Source of the DNA: an uncultured bacterium
GTDB taxonomy: Bacteria; Cyanobacteriota; Vampirovibrionia; Gastranaerophilales; Gastranaerophilaceae
Length of the DNA: 14,201 bases
NCBI GenBank assembly: GCA_900553205.1
Contig: USCK01000037.1
Span: 1 to 14,201 of the forward strand
Direction of reading: 5' to 3'
The position numbers and the translations under genes were made by a program. This document shows, piece after piece, positions 6,315 to 12,870 of the stretch; the first letter of the stretch is position 1; every line of letters starts with the position of its first letter. The notes under the pieces are model-generated. The model was not told the origin of the DNA, searched no databases, and saw only the letters and a program-made list of their open reading frames with translations.

Positions 6315-7430
6315 TTATAAAAGGTCTTTCAGGTATATGTCAATTAGTTTGCTATGTAATTTTACATTGTGTACACGCAAATAATCTATTTCTTTTTGAA
6401 TAGCAATAGTGTTGAGTGCAACGGTAAAAATATCTTTTTCTTCCCTACTGTCCAGTCTTAACAAACTTTTTCTTGAAATCCCCAACATTATAGGATATCC
6501 CATAGATTTAAATTCATCTATACGGTTAAACAGTCTAAAATTGTCCTCTAAAGTTTTGTCAAACCCTATCCCTACATCAATAATAATATTATTAATCCCC
6601 ATTGATTTTGCATATTCTGTTTGTTTATAAAGGTCAAGATAAACCTCATCAATTATTTTGTCATACGGCTCGACATTACTCCCTCTGTTTTGACGATACA
6701 AAGAATGTTGAATAACAACGGTTGCATTATACTTAGCAATAACATCAGCCATATTAGAATCATATTTCAATCCGGAAACATCATTAATAATTTTTGCACC
6801 TTTTTTCAAACATTCTTCTGCAACAATAGAACTACGAGTATCAATGCTTATAATAGATTTGTCATTAACAAGTGGTAAAAGCCTCTTAAGTTGAATTTCA
6901 GGTGATATTGACTCAGCATTTGGCTTAGTTGACTCTGCACCAATATCTACAACATCTGCCCCATCTTGTACAAGTTGATTAAAATGGGCTTGTGCTTTTT
7001 TAACCTCTAAATACTCTCCACCGTCCGAAAATGAGTTGTTTGTAATATTCAAAATCCCAACAAGTTTGGTTTTGTGGTGTTTGGTTTCTAATTGAGCTAA
7101 GATTTCATTTGACAGTTCTTTTAGAGAAAAAGGTTGGAATTTAAGTTTTTCTGCTATTTTTCTTAATTGTGAAAAACTTCCACCTAATATTACATCTGAG
7201 GTGTCAACTTTTCCTGTAATAACCTCTCTATGTACTGCGCAATCAGAACCAACTGTTAATGCGATTTGTTTCAGGATATTTGCTTGAGGTATAGTCAAAT
7301 TGTATATTTTAAGGTTTTTATAAACGAATTTTTCTTTTGCCTTGTGTCTGTAACTTGCGTCAAAACCTATATTCTCAAGCTCTTTTGCATAATCTGCATT
7401 ATTGATTTCTTTTAGAATAAACTTGCTCAT
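6315..7430 (-). CDS. folP: Dihydropteroate synthase, long form
   Basis: Joins 6-hydroxymethyl-dihydropterin pyrophosphate to p-aminobenzoate in folate synthesis; the sulfonamide target. The pterin-binding TIM barrel occupies about 121-371 of 371 aa. Seen in order: NITNNSFSDGG (128-138), DIGAESTKP (162-170), DTR (197-199), NDVSG (216-220), DVGIGFDKT (285-293), GISRKS (317-322) and RVHNV (352-356). Two usual residues differ: DPGxGF reads DVGIGF and RVHDV reads RVHNV. About 120 residues precede the barrel, far more than in E. coli FolP (about 280 aa); such extended forms are known in some bacteria. I start at the ATG at 7428-7430; a TTG at 7449-7451 would add seven residues. Neither has a Shine-Dalgarno site. 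No other folate gene is adjacent. Confidence 0.92.
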   Translation of the reverse strand: MSKFILKEINNADYAKELENIGFDASYRHKAKEKFVYKNLKIYNLTIPQANILKQIALTVGSDCAVHREVITGKVDTSDVILGGSFSQLRKIAEKLKFQPFSLKELSNEILAQLETKHHKTKLVGILNITNNSFSDGGEYLEVKKAQAHFNQLVQDGADVVDIGAESTKPNAESISPEIQLKRLLPLVNDKSIISIDTRSSIVAEECLKKGAKIINDVSGLKYDSNMADVIAKYNATVVIQHSLYRQNRGSNVEPYDKIIDEVYLDLYKQTEYAKSMGINNIIIDVGIGFDKTLEDNFRLFNRIDEFKSMGYPIMLGISRKSLLRLDSREEKDIFTVALNTIAIQKEIDYLRVHNVKLHSKLIDIYLKDLL

Positions 7431-7509
7431 TTCTAAAGGATAACATAACAAAATCTAAACTAACAAAACAAATGTGAACTTTTGTAAATAATTGAAAAGC
7501 ATGTGAAAT

Positions 7510-7530
7510 CATACCTTTCGGTATGTTTTT
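7510..7530 (+). terminator. Hairpin with T-run upstream of the 144-aa gene
   Basis: CATACC (7510-7515) pairs with GGTATG (7520-7525) over a TTTC loop and is followed by five T residues. On the plus strand this is a short intrinsic terminator that would block transcripts running antisense to folP from entering the 144-aa gene, or act as an attenuator. On the minus strand it forms a GAAA-loop hairpin within the folP upstream region. Which of these matters is unclear. Confidence 0.45.
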
Positions 7531-7589
7531 ATATACATGTAAAGTAAGAGATAGCAAGTAAGATTAAAATCAATTTAAGGTAAGAAGAG

Positions 7590-8024
7590 ATGGCAATCGC
7601 TAGTTTAAATGAGTTAATACAATCATATATAATGCGTCGTAATAGCATTAACCTTGATTTGACGAACTATAGTTCTCAAAAAACTCTTGCGACTGCAGAA
7701 ACTTCAGGGCTTGCCTCTTGGAAAGCATCAAGAAATCAAGCATTAAGAGCTGAATATAAGAATATCTTTTCAACTACTTACAAGGATAATGATAAATATA
7801 CTTATGTTGATTATTCAGAACTTCCTGAATATCAAGATGAGGTGAGTTATGTAGATTCTTATTATGAAGCTAAAACAGAAGATTTAACAGCTTGGGAAAC
7901 TCAACTTGATAATCAGATAACAACAATTAATACAGAATTATCTGAAATCAATTCTTATATTGATTCCTTCAAGCAAATGCTTAGTAGTAATATCAAAAAT
8001 GATTACAATTATGGTACTAACTAA
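7590..8024 (+). CDS. Hypothetical helical protein, 144 aa
   Basis: I do not recognise this protein. It is soluble, acidic and poor in cysteine, with many Ser, Thr, Asn and Tyr residues. It appears helical at both ends: MAIASLNELIQSYIMRRNSI at the start and a coiled-coil-like segment at about 100-132 (LTAWETQLDNQITTINTELS onward). The middle (about 52-95) is tyrosine-rich (KYTYVDYSELPEYQDE, SYVDSYYEAK). No signal peptide or catalytic motif is seen. AAGG at 7577-7580 is a weak ribosome site nine bases from ATG. It is a single-gene unit, with a hairpin terminator upstream and a strong terminator downstream. The pattern recalls small filament or secretion-associated helical proteins, but this is only impression. 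Confidence 0.72.
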   Translation: MAIASLNELIQSYIMRRNSINLDLTNYSSQKTLATAETSGLASWKASRNQALRAEYKNIFSTTYKDNDKYTYVDYSELPEYQDEVSYVDSYYEAKTEDLTAWETQLDNQITTINTELSEINSYIDSFKQMLSSNIKNDYNYGTN

Positions 8025-8079
8025 TAAAGCAAATTCATAACTTAAACTTACTTACCTAATCTTACTAAACGAAATTTTT

Positions 8080-8106
8080 AGTCGCAAGAAATTGCGACTT
8101 TTTTTT
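8080..8106 (+). terminator. Strong terminator of the 144-aa gene
   Basis: GTCGCAA (8081-8087) and TTGCGAC (8092-8098) form a perfect stem, extended by an A-T pair, with a GAAA loop and eight T residues (8099-8106). The stop codon of the convergent minus-strand gene (8105-8107) overlaps the end of the T-run. The minus strand has no good U-run after the stem, so it mainly serves the plus strand. Confidence 0.88.
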
Positions 8107-8806
8107 AGTTACTTGTACCTGCACGATAGCCAGAATAAGTGTAGATAAGAGGTAGGGCTTTTTCTATATGTAATTTATCTGCAAACGGAACTTTACCTAG
8201 AACCAAAATACTTACTGCATCATCAATATTTGCTATAGCATCTTTTGCGGTATATTTTCTATCTGGAACCAAGTCTTTTGGGTCTGTAATTTTATTAGCA
8301 AGTTTGATTCCCAGTTGAGTTCCTGCAACTACCCCTAAAACAGATGCTCCTATCTTAGCTGCTGGATTATTTGTCTTTTTGAACTTTTCACATAATTTCA
8401 AACTACTATCAACAAAAGTCATTGGTAATATGGAATTGATAACTTGAAAAATACCTTCATTAAGTTTCTTTTTCTTCTCGTCCTCAGGTTTCTTTATAGA
8501 ACTTACTGCAATACTTCCAACATTTGCACCCAATGACATTGAGGTAATCTCTTTGTACTTATATTGCATTTTTAAAAAACTTTTCTTTTGAAGTTTTGAA
8601 AATATTAACATTGGGATTAAAGTACCAATAGTTGCGCCCGCAAGAGCTTTAACTTTGTCTTGTTTAGATACCTGCTTCTCTCGTTTGTATCTTAACTGCA
8701 TAAGTGTACGTTTTTTGTTCGCAACCTCAATTTCTGTTTTGTGCAGACGAGAAGTGCGTTCAAAAACATTTTGTTTTGTATTAAATTTATGTACACTTAA
8801 TGACAT
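8105..8806 (-). CDS. Hypothetical protein with Gly-rich hydrophobic segments
   Basis: I do not recognise this 233-aa protein. The N-terminal 50 residues are very basic (KKRTLMQLRYKREKQVSKQ). Three hydrophobic, small-residue segments follow: about 55-69 (LAGATIGTLIPMLIF), about 121-133 (VINSILPMTFVDS) and about 154-169 (IGASVLGVVAGTQLGI). The first and third have Gly/Ala spacing like glycine-zipper helices, so a membrane-inserting protein is plausible. The start is ATG at 8804-8806 with GGGGA six bases before it; a TTG at 8816-8818 is less likely. A perfect -10, TATAAT at 8830-8835, lies just upstream. It is 50 bases downstream of the acyltransferase gene on the same strand, and the two may work together at the envelope, which is inference only. 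Confidence 0.72.
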   Translation of the reverse strand: MSLSVHKFNTKQNVFERTSRLHKTEIEVANKKRTLMQLRYKREKQVSKQDKVKALAGATIGTLIPMLIFSKLQKKSFLKMQYKYKEITSMSLGANVGSIAVSSIKKPEDEKKKKLNEGIFQVINSILPMTFVDSSLKLCEKFKKTNNPAAKIGASVLGVVAGTQLGIKLANKITDPKDLVPDRKYTAKDAIANIDDAVSILVLGKVPFADKLHIEKALPLIYTYSGYRAGTSN

Positions 8807-8829
8807 CTTTTTCCCCAAAATATAATTGT

Positions 8830-8835
8830 ATTATA
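8830..8835 (-). promoter_or_regulatory. -10 box before the 233-aa gene
   Basis: The minus strand carries a perfect TATAAT, which would start transcription near 8823 and leave a leader of about 17 bases that includes the GGGGA ribosome site. No good -35 is visible at 16-18 bases (the area reads AGTAAT), so strength is uncertain. Confidence 0.4.
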
Positions 8836-8856
8836 ACGCAAACAAAAATCATATTA

Positions 8857-9957
8857 CTAACTCATTTCTGATGCTTTTTCGATACTGTATTTTATATTTT
8901 TCAGAATCTCTGACATAATATTAGATTTAACATCTTTTTCAGTACAATGTTTTATTTTTTTCTTGCTTGTACCTTCGGTATAGATTATCTCTTTGCCGTC
9001 TTGTTTCAGATGAATTGGTTTGCCTATAAAAATATTTCCAAAACTGTTTTTCTCCTTGGTATATTTTATGCCGACAGGTATAATTCTGACTTTGCCTTTT
9101 ATGTTTAGCGCAGTTTTTACAAATTCACCGATTCCTGATTGTAGTTTTTCTTCCAAACCCTTATCCTTAAAAGCCGAATTGTTACCTTCCGGAAAAATAA
9201 AGATGTTTGATTTGTTTTGTACAAATTCTCTCATCAATTTGCGCATTGATTTTGCATTGAACGCATTATCTCTTTTGCCTAATGAAGCATCAACCTCAGT
9301 CAAACCTAAATGTTGATAGATATTACCGACTTTTTTGCTGAGTAGTTTGAGCATATTACGACTTGCTACAATCTTTGGTCTTGGACAAGTTGCTTGTCGT
9401 CCTTCTTCTACATACATTTTATTCAGCATTGAATTTAATATCATATAGGTAAACTTATCTTTATGATAATTAGGGTGGTTCATTACAAAAATTGCTGCGT
9501 TTTTCGATTTGCTCAAATCTTTTAACGGCTTATCTTCTATATTTGTGATAACAAACTGTTTTCCCATACTGTTGCCGACTTTGGCAAGTTCTTCTACATA
9601 CTCACCTGATTCAGGATTAATATGAACAAAATTATTATTCAAATTTTTTATTGCACTTCTTTGTGATACAAAAAATATTTTATCTCCTATTCTTCTTGAA
9701 AGCCCTACAGATTTATCTAAAATAAATCTTATTCCTTTAGTAATAGGATTTGTCGGATTTAGAAAATGTTTATTTACAAGGTTTTGTTTTAAATATAACG
9801 ATAAATTCTCAAAAGCTTTTACTCCCTTATTTTCCTTGAACATATTATCAAGTTTAGTCTGTCCCACAACTTTTGGTGCTAAAATTTGGCGTGTATCTTT
9901 TAATCTTACACGACCTTTAAAATACGGGGTAACATGATTTCTGTCAGAAATATTCAT
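8857..9957 (-). CDS. PlsC-like lysophospholipid acyltransferase
   Basis: Probable glycerolipid acyltransferase (1-acylglycerol-3-phosphate type) acting at the membrane face. In this 366-aa protein the acyltransferase fold lies at about 150-320. Motif I appears as MNHPNYHKD (159-167), with His161 and Asp167 separated by five residues rather than the usual four. Motif III is IFIFPEGNNS (252-261) and motif IV resembles VRIIPVGIKYT (290-300). The first 150 residues are extra compared with PlsC (about 245 aa) and contain TPYFKGRVRL (10-19), a motif shared with the L,D-transpeptidase. No clear transmembrane helix is seen. The ATG has no spaced Shine-Dalgarno site; a -10-like TTTAAT sits six bases upstream. 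The family is likely; the substrate is not determined. Confidence 0.8.
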   Translation of the reverse strand: MNISDRNHVTPYFKGRVRLKDTRQILAPKVVGQTKLDNMFKENKGVKAFENLSLYLKQNLVNKHFLNPTNPITKGIRFILDKSVGLSRRIGDKIFFVSQRSAIKNLNNNFVHINPESGEYVEELAKVGNSMGKQFVITNIEDKPLKDLSKSKNAAIFVMNHPNYHKDKFTYMILNSMLNKMYVEEGRQATCPRPKIVASRNMLKLLSKKVGNIYQHLGLTEVDASLGKRDNAFNAKSMRKLMREFVQNKSNIFIFPEGNNSAFKDKGLEEKLQSGIGEFVKTALNIKGKVRIIPVGIKYTKEKNSFGNIFIGKPIHLKQDGKEIIYTEGTSKKKIKHCTEKDVKSNIMSEILKNIKYSIEKASEMS

Positions 9958-10001
9958 ACCTGTATTAAAACCCGTAAAAAAATAATTTTGCCCTATTTAA
10001 G

Positions 10002-10031
10002 AAAGAAGAACAAATAATTTTGTTCTTCTTT
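10002..10031 (-). terminator. Terminator of the 398-aa gene
   Basis: A 13-bp perfect stem, AAAGAAGAACAAA (10002-10014) with its complement at 10019-10031 over a TAAT loop, lies 28 bases past the stop of the 10059-11255 gene. The plus side has a run of seven T residues, and the minus side continues with CTTAAAT after TTT. It is the longest uninterrupted stem in the window and separates this gene from the acyltransferase unit. Confidence 0.75.
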
Positions 10032-10058
10032 TTTTGAGCATTATTTTTATCAAACAAA

Positions 10059-11255
10059 TTATTGATTCATACTAACATATTTATCAACACTATCAAGCAA
10101 ACTAAGGGAGGCTGAAAATACATTAGAATGTAACAATACAGAGGTCGAAGAATAGATTTTTCTTCTCAAAAAGTCCATTTTGTAGTGGCTAATCAATTCT
10201 TCAAGTGTATAATTTGTTTCAAGTTCTTTGTTAATAACTTCCATAAAGTTTTGATATTTTGATGCAACTCGTTTAAGAATAGAATCAGAGATAGAATCAT
10301 TGTTCAAGAAATATTTAATACATTCTTTTGCGTTTTCAACTTTGCTTGCATCTTCAAATATCATACAGAAGGTTTTGTAGAATGGAATTGTGTATATACC
10401 AAATTCTTTGTCCATAATAATACCGACATCATAAGTTTCTTTGTGTGAAGAAAATCCACCCAAAGAGTTTTCGATAAAGTTGCTGTAGTCGTTTTGAAGT
10501 TCTTTGATTTCAAAATATTTGAAGGTTTCAACAGGTTTGATGTATTCATCAATATTAAAATCTTCTTTTGCTTCATCTTCACTAAGTTGTCCAATGATAT
10601 CATCTGCGTATTTATTAACAGTTATAAGTTCGTCAGTTTTATACATTTCTACAAACTTGTTATAAGTTTCTTGTATAGAATTTTTGATTTCGTTTTCTTT
10701 TTCTTCGTTATCTTCATAAACAAGCCAAGGTGCTTGAACGATTCTTACAACTGCGTATCTTGTTGCATCTTCTTCTTGAGAAGCTGATAGAACATTATCT
10801 ATACCTATCAAATAATATTCGTTATCAAGCTTGAAAAGTCTTGCAACGACAAACTCGCCCATACCGATTCCTCTAAAGTTTGTCATTTTGGTAAGAGAAA
10901 TAACCTCATAATCTTTTTCGTTGGTCAGATTATACAATTTGAACCCGTTTTTCAAAATGCGTTTTATTTTGAAAATAGAATATTGAGCAGTCAAAAAACT
11001 CTTTGCAATTTCAGGTTTGCCTGATTTGCCACGTTCGTTATAGAGTTCAATAATATTCTTTGCAGGTTCTCCCAAATAGCGCTCAAAAACATATGGAATA
11101 AATAGCTTTTCCATTTGAGTTGAGGTAGCGTTTAAAGCTCCCATTGTAGAAAGATATTCGTTAAAATCTGTTTTGATTTCTTCATCTTCTTGTACAAATT
11201 TAAAAATGTCTTTTAAAACTTCATTTATTCCGATAATTTTTTCTATTGCGTTCAT
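10059..11255 (-). CDS. Hypothetical protein, 398 aa
   Basis: I do not recognise this protein. It is large, soluble and acidic, with no signal peptide, transmembrane helix or cysteine cluster. The N-terminal 90 residues look helical (NEVLKDIFKFVQEDEEIKTD; YVFERYLGEPAKNIIELYNE). A beta-like central part follows at about 95-175, with KLYNLTNEKDYEVISL and GEFVVARLFKLDNEYYLIGI, reminiscent of a small beta-barrel. Another helical region ends with a Ser-rich tail. Composition and length do not point to a transposase or phage gene. AGGAG lies six bases before ATG, with a good promoter upstream (11278-11306) and a strong terminator downstream, so it is a single-gene unit. No function can be given. Confidence 0.85.
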   Translation of the reverse strand: MNAIEKIIGINEVLKDIFKFVQEDEEIKTDFNEYLSTMGALNATSTQMEKLFIPYVFERYLGEPAKNIIELYNERGKSGKPEIAKSFLTAQYSIFKIKRILKNGFKLYNLTNEKDYEVISLTKMTNFRGIGMGEFVVARLFKLDNEYYLIGIDNVLSASQEEDATRYAVVRIVQAPWLVYEDNEEKENEIKNSIQETYNKFVEMYKTDELITVNKYADDIIGQLSEDEAKEDFNIDEYIKPVETFKYFEIKELQNDYSNFIENSLGGFSSHKETYDVGIIMDKEFGIYTIPFYKTFCMIFEDASKVENAKECIKYFLNNDSISDSILKRVASKYQNFMEVINKELETNYTLEELISHYKMDFLRRKIYSSTSVLLHSNVFSASLSLLDSVDKYVSMNQ

Positions 11256-11277
11256 TTATTTCTCCTATGTAGATTTA

Positions 11278-11306
11278 ACCATACAATAACTAAAACTTAA
11301 TCTCAA
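11278..11306 (-). promoter_or_regulatory. Promoter of the 398-aa gene
   Basis: On the minus strand TTGAGA (11301-11306) and TATGGT (11278-11283) are separated by 17 bases. Transcription would begin near 11271, giving a short leader that contains the AGGAG ribosome site. The first direct repeat (11335-11360) lies some 65-90 bases upstream of this start. Confidence 0.55.
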
Positions 11307-11334
11307 TACTCGTAATGGATTATTAATTGTATTG

Positions 11335-11360
11335 AAAATTTGTCATTTTTTGACTTTTTC
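11335..11360. repeat. 26-bp direct repeat, copy 1
   Basis: A 26-base sequence matching 11456-11481 exactly. It begins AAAATTTGTC and ends TGACTTTTTC. Its core is a small dyad, GTCA-TTTTT-TGAC (11342-11354). The four-base arms are too short for a terminator, so protein binding is a better guess. It flanks the promoter of the 398-aa gene. Confidence 0.9.
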
Positions 11361-11383
11361 TGTATTCTCAACGGTACGGTTTC

Positions 11384-11421
11384 AAGGTAGGTTGTCTGTT
11401 ATCCCACACACAACCTACCTT
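11384..11421. repeat. 12-bp perfect inverted repeat between the direct repeats
   Basis: AAGGTAGGTTGT (11384-11395) pairs without mismatch with ACAACCTACCTT (11410-11421) around a 14-nt loop. The stem is much richer in GC than the flanks, and no T-run follows on either strand, so it is not an ordinary terminator. It is centred almost midway between the two direct repeats. It may be the folded core of a small RNA, an operator or the remains of a mobile element. Confidence 0.85.
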
Positions 11422-11455
11422 TCACACACCTTGGGTCGGATTGTAAAAAAGTTCA

Positions 11456-11481
11456 AAAATTTGTCATTTTTTGACTTTTTC
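11456..11481. repeat. 26-bp direct repeat, copy 2
   Basis: Exact second copy of 11335-11360, in the same orientation and 121 bases further on. The same GTCA-TTTTT-TGAC dyad lies at 11463-11475. It ends 12 bases before the -35 box of the MCE operon promoter, a position suited to regulation. Confidence 0.9.
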
Positions 11482-11493
11482 CATTCCTTCCTA

Positions 11494-11522
11494 TTGTTGA
11501 AATTTAGATTTTCAGATATAAT
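11494..11522 (+). promoter_or_regulatory. Promoter of the mce-upp-deoB operon
   Basis: TTGTTG (11494-11499), a 17-base spacer and a perfect TATAAT (11517-11522) form the best promoter match in the window. The ATG follows after six bases, so transcription should begin at or beside the A of the start codon. Direct repeat copy 2 lies just upstream of the -35. Confidence 0.75.
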
Positions 11523-11528
11523 CAGGTT

Positions 11529-12209
11529 ATGGAAAAAAGTGCCAGAAAAACACGAACTCGTAATTTTCGAGAAATTGAATTACTTATTTGGTTATTGATT
11601 ATGTTAGCACTTTCCATTTTCGGATTTTCGGTGTATTCAGCGAAACAAAAATCGTATGAATTACATAATATATTTATGCCTGATGTCGATGGGCTCATTG
11701 TAGGCTCTCCTGTCAATTTTATGGGTGTTCCTGTAGGATATGTTACAAAGCTGAAAATCGTAAACGACGACGAGGTCTTTGTAAGATTTATAATAAAAGA
11801 CAAATCAGTGAAATTACCTAAGGGGACAATAGCCAATGTCGAGTTCTCGGGGCTTGGCGGCTCAAAATCTATTGAGTTGTATCCACCTGACCCTAAATAT
11901 GTTCAAGAATATGGATTAGATGGTGATGATTATATTATAGTTGCGAAACCAAAACGATTACACGATTGTTGGAAACTTTTGTATCAAATGTTTACAAAAC
12001 TGGGCTCTATAATATACAAGGTTTCTATCTTTGGTGATGAGATAAAATCTGCAGGTTTAGAAGAAGAAAGTTCAAATGCTCAAAAAGATGTAAATAATTT
12101 TCTTGAATTTTCTAATGATTGGGTTGATAATATACAAAAGAATATTCAAAATTATAGAGTAAAACTGGAAGAAATAAAAAAAGAAAGTAGGAGTGATAAA
12201 GATGAATAA
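11529..12209 (+). CDS. MCE/MlaD family lipid-transport protein
   Basis: MCE-domain proteins bind lipids and move them between membranes, usually with an MlaE/MlaF-type ABC transporter. In this 226-aa protein residues 17-36 form one transmembrane helix (ELLIWLLIMLALSIFGFSVY). The MCE domain is at about 46-120, with MPDVDGLIVGSPVNFMGVPV and VEFSGLGGSKSIELYPP. The C-terminal part (about 150-226) is helical and charged and is short compared with longer MCE proteins. There is no Shine-Dalgarno site at a workable distance, and the next Met is inside the membrane helix, so this ATG is the start and the message is probably leaderless. It is first in an operon with upp and deoB, an odd partnership; no MlaE or MlaF gene is nearby. 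Confidence 0.85.
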   Translation: MEKSARKTRTRNFREIELLIWLLIMLALSIFGFSVYSAKQKSYELHNIFMPDVDGLIVGSPVNFMGVPVGYVTKLKIVNDDEVFVRFIIKDKSVKLPKGTIANVEFSGLGGSKSIELYPPDPKYVQEYGLDGDDYIIVAKPKRLHDCWKLLYQMFTKLGSIIYKVSIFGDEIKSAGLEEESSNAQKDVNNFLEFSNDWVDNIQKNIQNYRVKLEEIKKESRSDKDE

Positions 12210-12867
12210 CGACAAAATAAAATTAATAACTAATCCTGTTATTTGTCAGAGTCTTTGTACAATGAGGGACAAGGATAATGATTCGCAAGATGTTAGAATT
12301 GCTGCAAGAAAGATTACAAGAGCACTTCTTTATGAAGCATCAAAAAACCTTCCTCTTGTTGATAGAGAAGTTCATACTCCATTAAAAACATGTATAGCAA
12401 AAGATATTGATCCTGATATTAAAATCATTATTTCTCCGATTTTAAGAGCAGGATTAATTTTTACTGATGAAGCTATTGATATTCTTCCTGATGCTTGCAT
12501 TAGACATATTGGTATGTATAGAGATGAAAAAACTTTAAAACCGGTTTGGTACTACAATAAAGTTCCTATGGCTACTCCAAACCCTGAAAAATTCTATGTA
12601 TATATCACAGACCCAATGTTAGCTACAGGTAATTCTCTTTTAGAAGCTATAAAATTGTATGCCGAAAAAGGAATTCCTCAAAAAAATATTAAATGTATCT
12701 GTATTTTTGCAGCACCTCAAGGTATTGAACTTATTCAAAAAGAATTTCCGGAAGTCGAAATTACTGTCGCAGCTATTGATGAGTGCTTGAATGAAAAAGG
12801 TTATATTGTTCCTGGTATGGGAGATGCCGGTGATAGAATATTTAATACAGTTGAAGCGAAAGGATAA
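12202..12867 (+). CDS. upp: Uracil phosphoribosyltransferase
   Basis: Converts uracil and PRPP to UMP in pyrimidine salvage. The 221-aa protein shows PISPILRAGL-type flexible-loop residues (about 76-85, IISPILRAGL), the PRPP-binding loop VYITDPMLATGNS (133-145) and the C-terminal uracil-binding segment YIVPGMGDAGDR (201-212). Length is close to the usual 208-220 aa. I start at the ATG at 12202 because AGGAG (12189-12193) lies eight bases before it; a GTG at 12193 overlaps that site. The start lies inside the last codons of the MCE gene (8-base overlap), so the ribosome site is itself coding and the two are likely translationally coupled. Confidence 0.96.
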   Translation: MNNDKIKLITNPVICQSLCTMRDKDNDSQDVRIAARKITRALLYEASKNLPLVDREVHTPLKTCIAKDIDPDIKIIISPILRAGLIFTDEAIDILPDACIRHIGMYRDEKTLKPVWYYNKVPMATPNPEKFYVYITDPMLATGNSLLEAIKLYAEKGIPQKNIKCICIFAAPQGIELIQKEFPEVEITVAAIDECLNEKGYIVPGMGDAGDRIFNTVEAKG

Positions 12868-12870
12868 ATT

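Noticed and set aside
7449..7451. TTG start for folP
   Set aside because: A rare start codon without a ribosome site; the ATG at 7428-7430 starts the natural MSKFILKEI sequence.
8816..8818. TTG start for the 233-aa gene
   Set aside because: It lies at the GGGGA ribosome site that serves the ATG at 8804-8806.
8996..9320. Plus-strand 98-codon frame within the acyltransferase gene, and similar long frames opposite real genes
   Set aside because: These are antisense shadows of conserved genes, with no ribosome site or family pattern.
11342..11360. Direct repeats as intrinsic terminators (GTCA/TGAC followed by T residues)
   Set aside because: The stem is only four base pairs, too short to terminate transcription.
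11396..11409. DnaA-box-like TTATCCCACA in the hairpin loop
   Set aside because: It has an extra C compared with TTATCCACA, is a single occurrence, and no origin genes are nearby.
11335..11481. CRISPR-like array from two direct repeats
   Set aside because: There are only two copies, the 95-bp interval is itself a large inverted repeat, and no cas gene is present.
12193..12195. GTG start for upp, three residues upstream
   Set aside because: It overlaps the AGGAG ribosome site; the ATG at 12202 has correct spacing.
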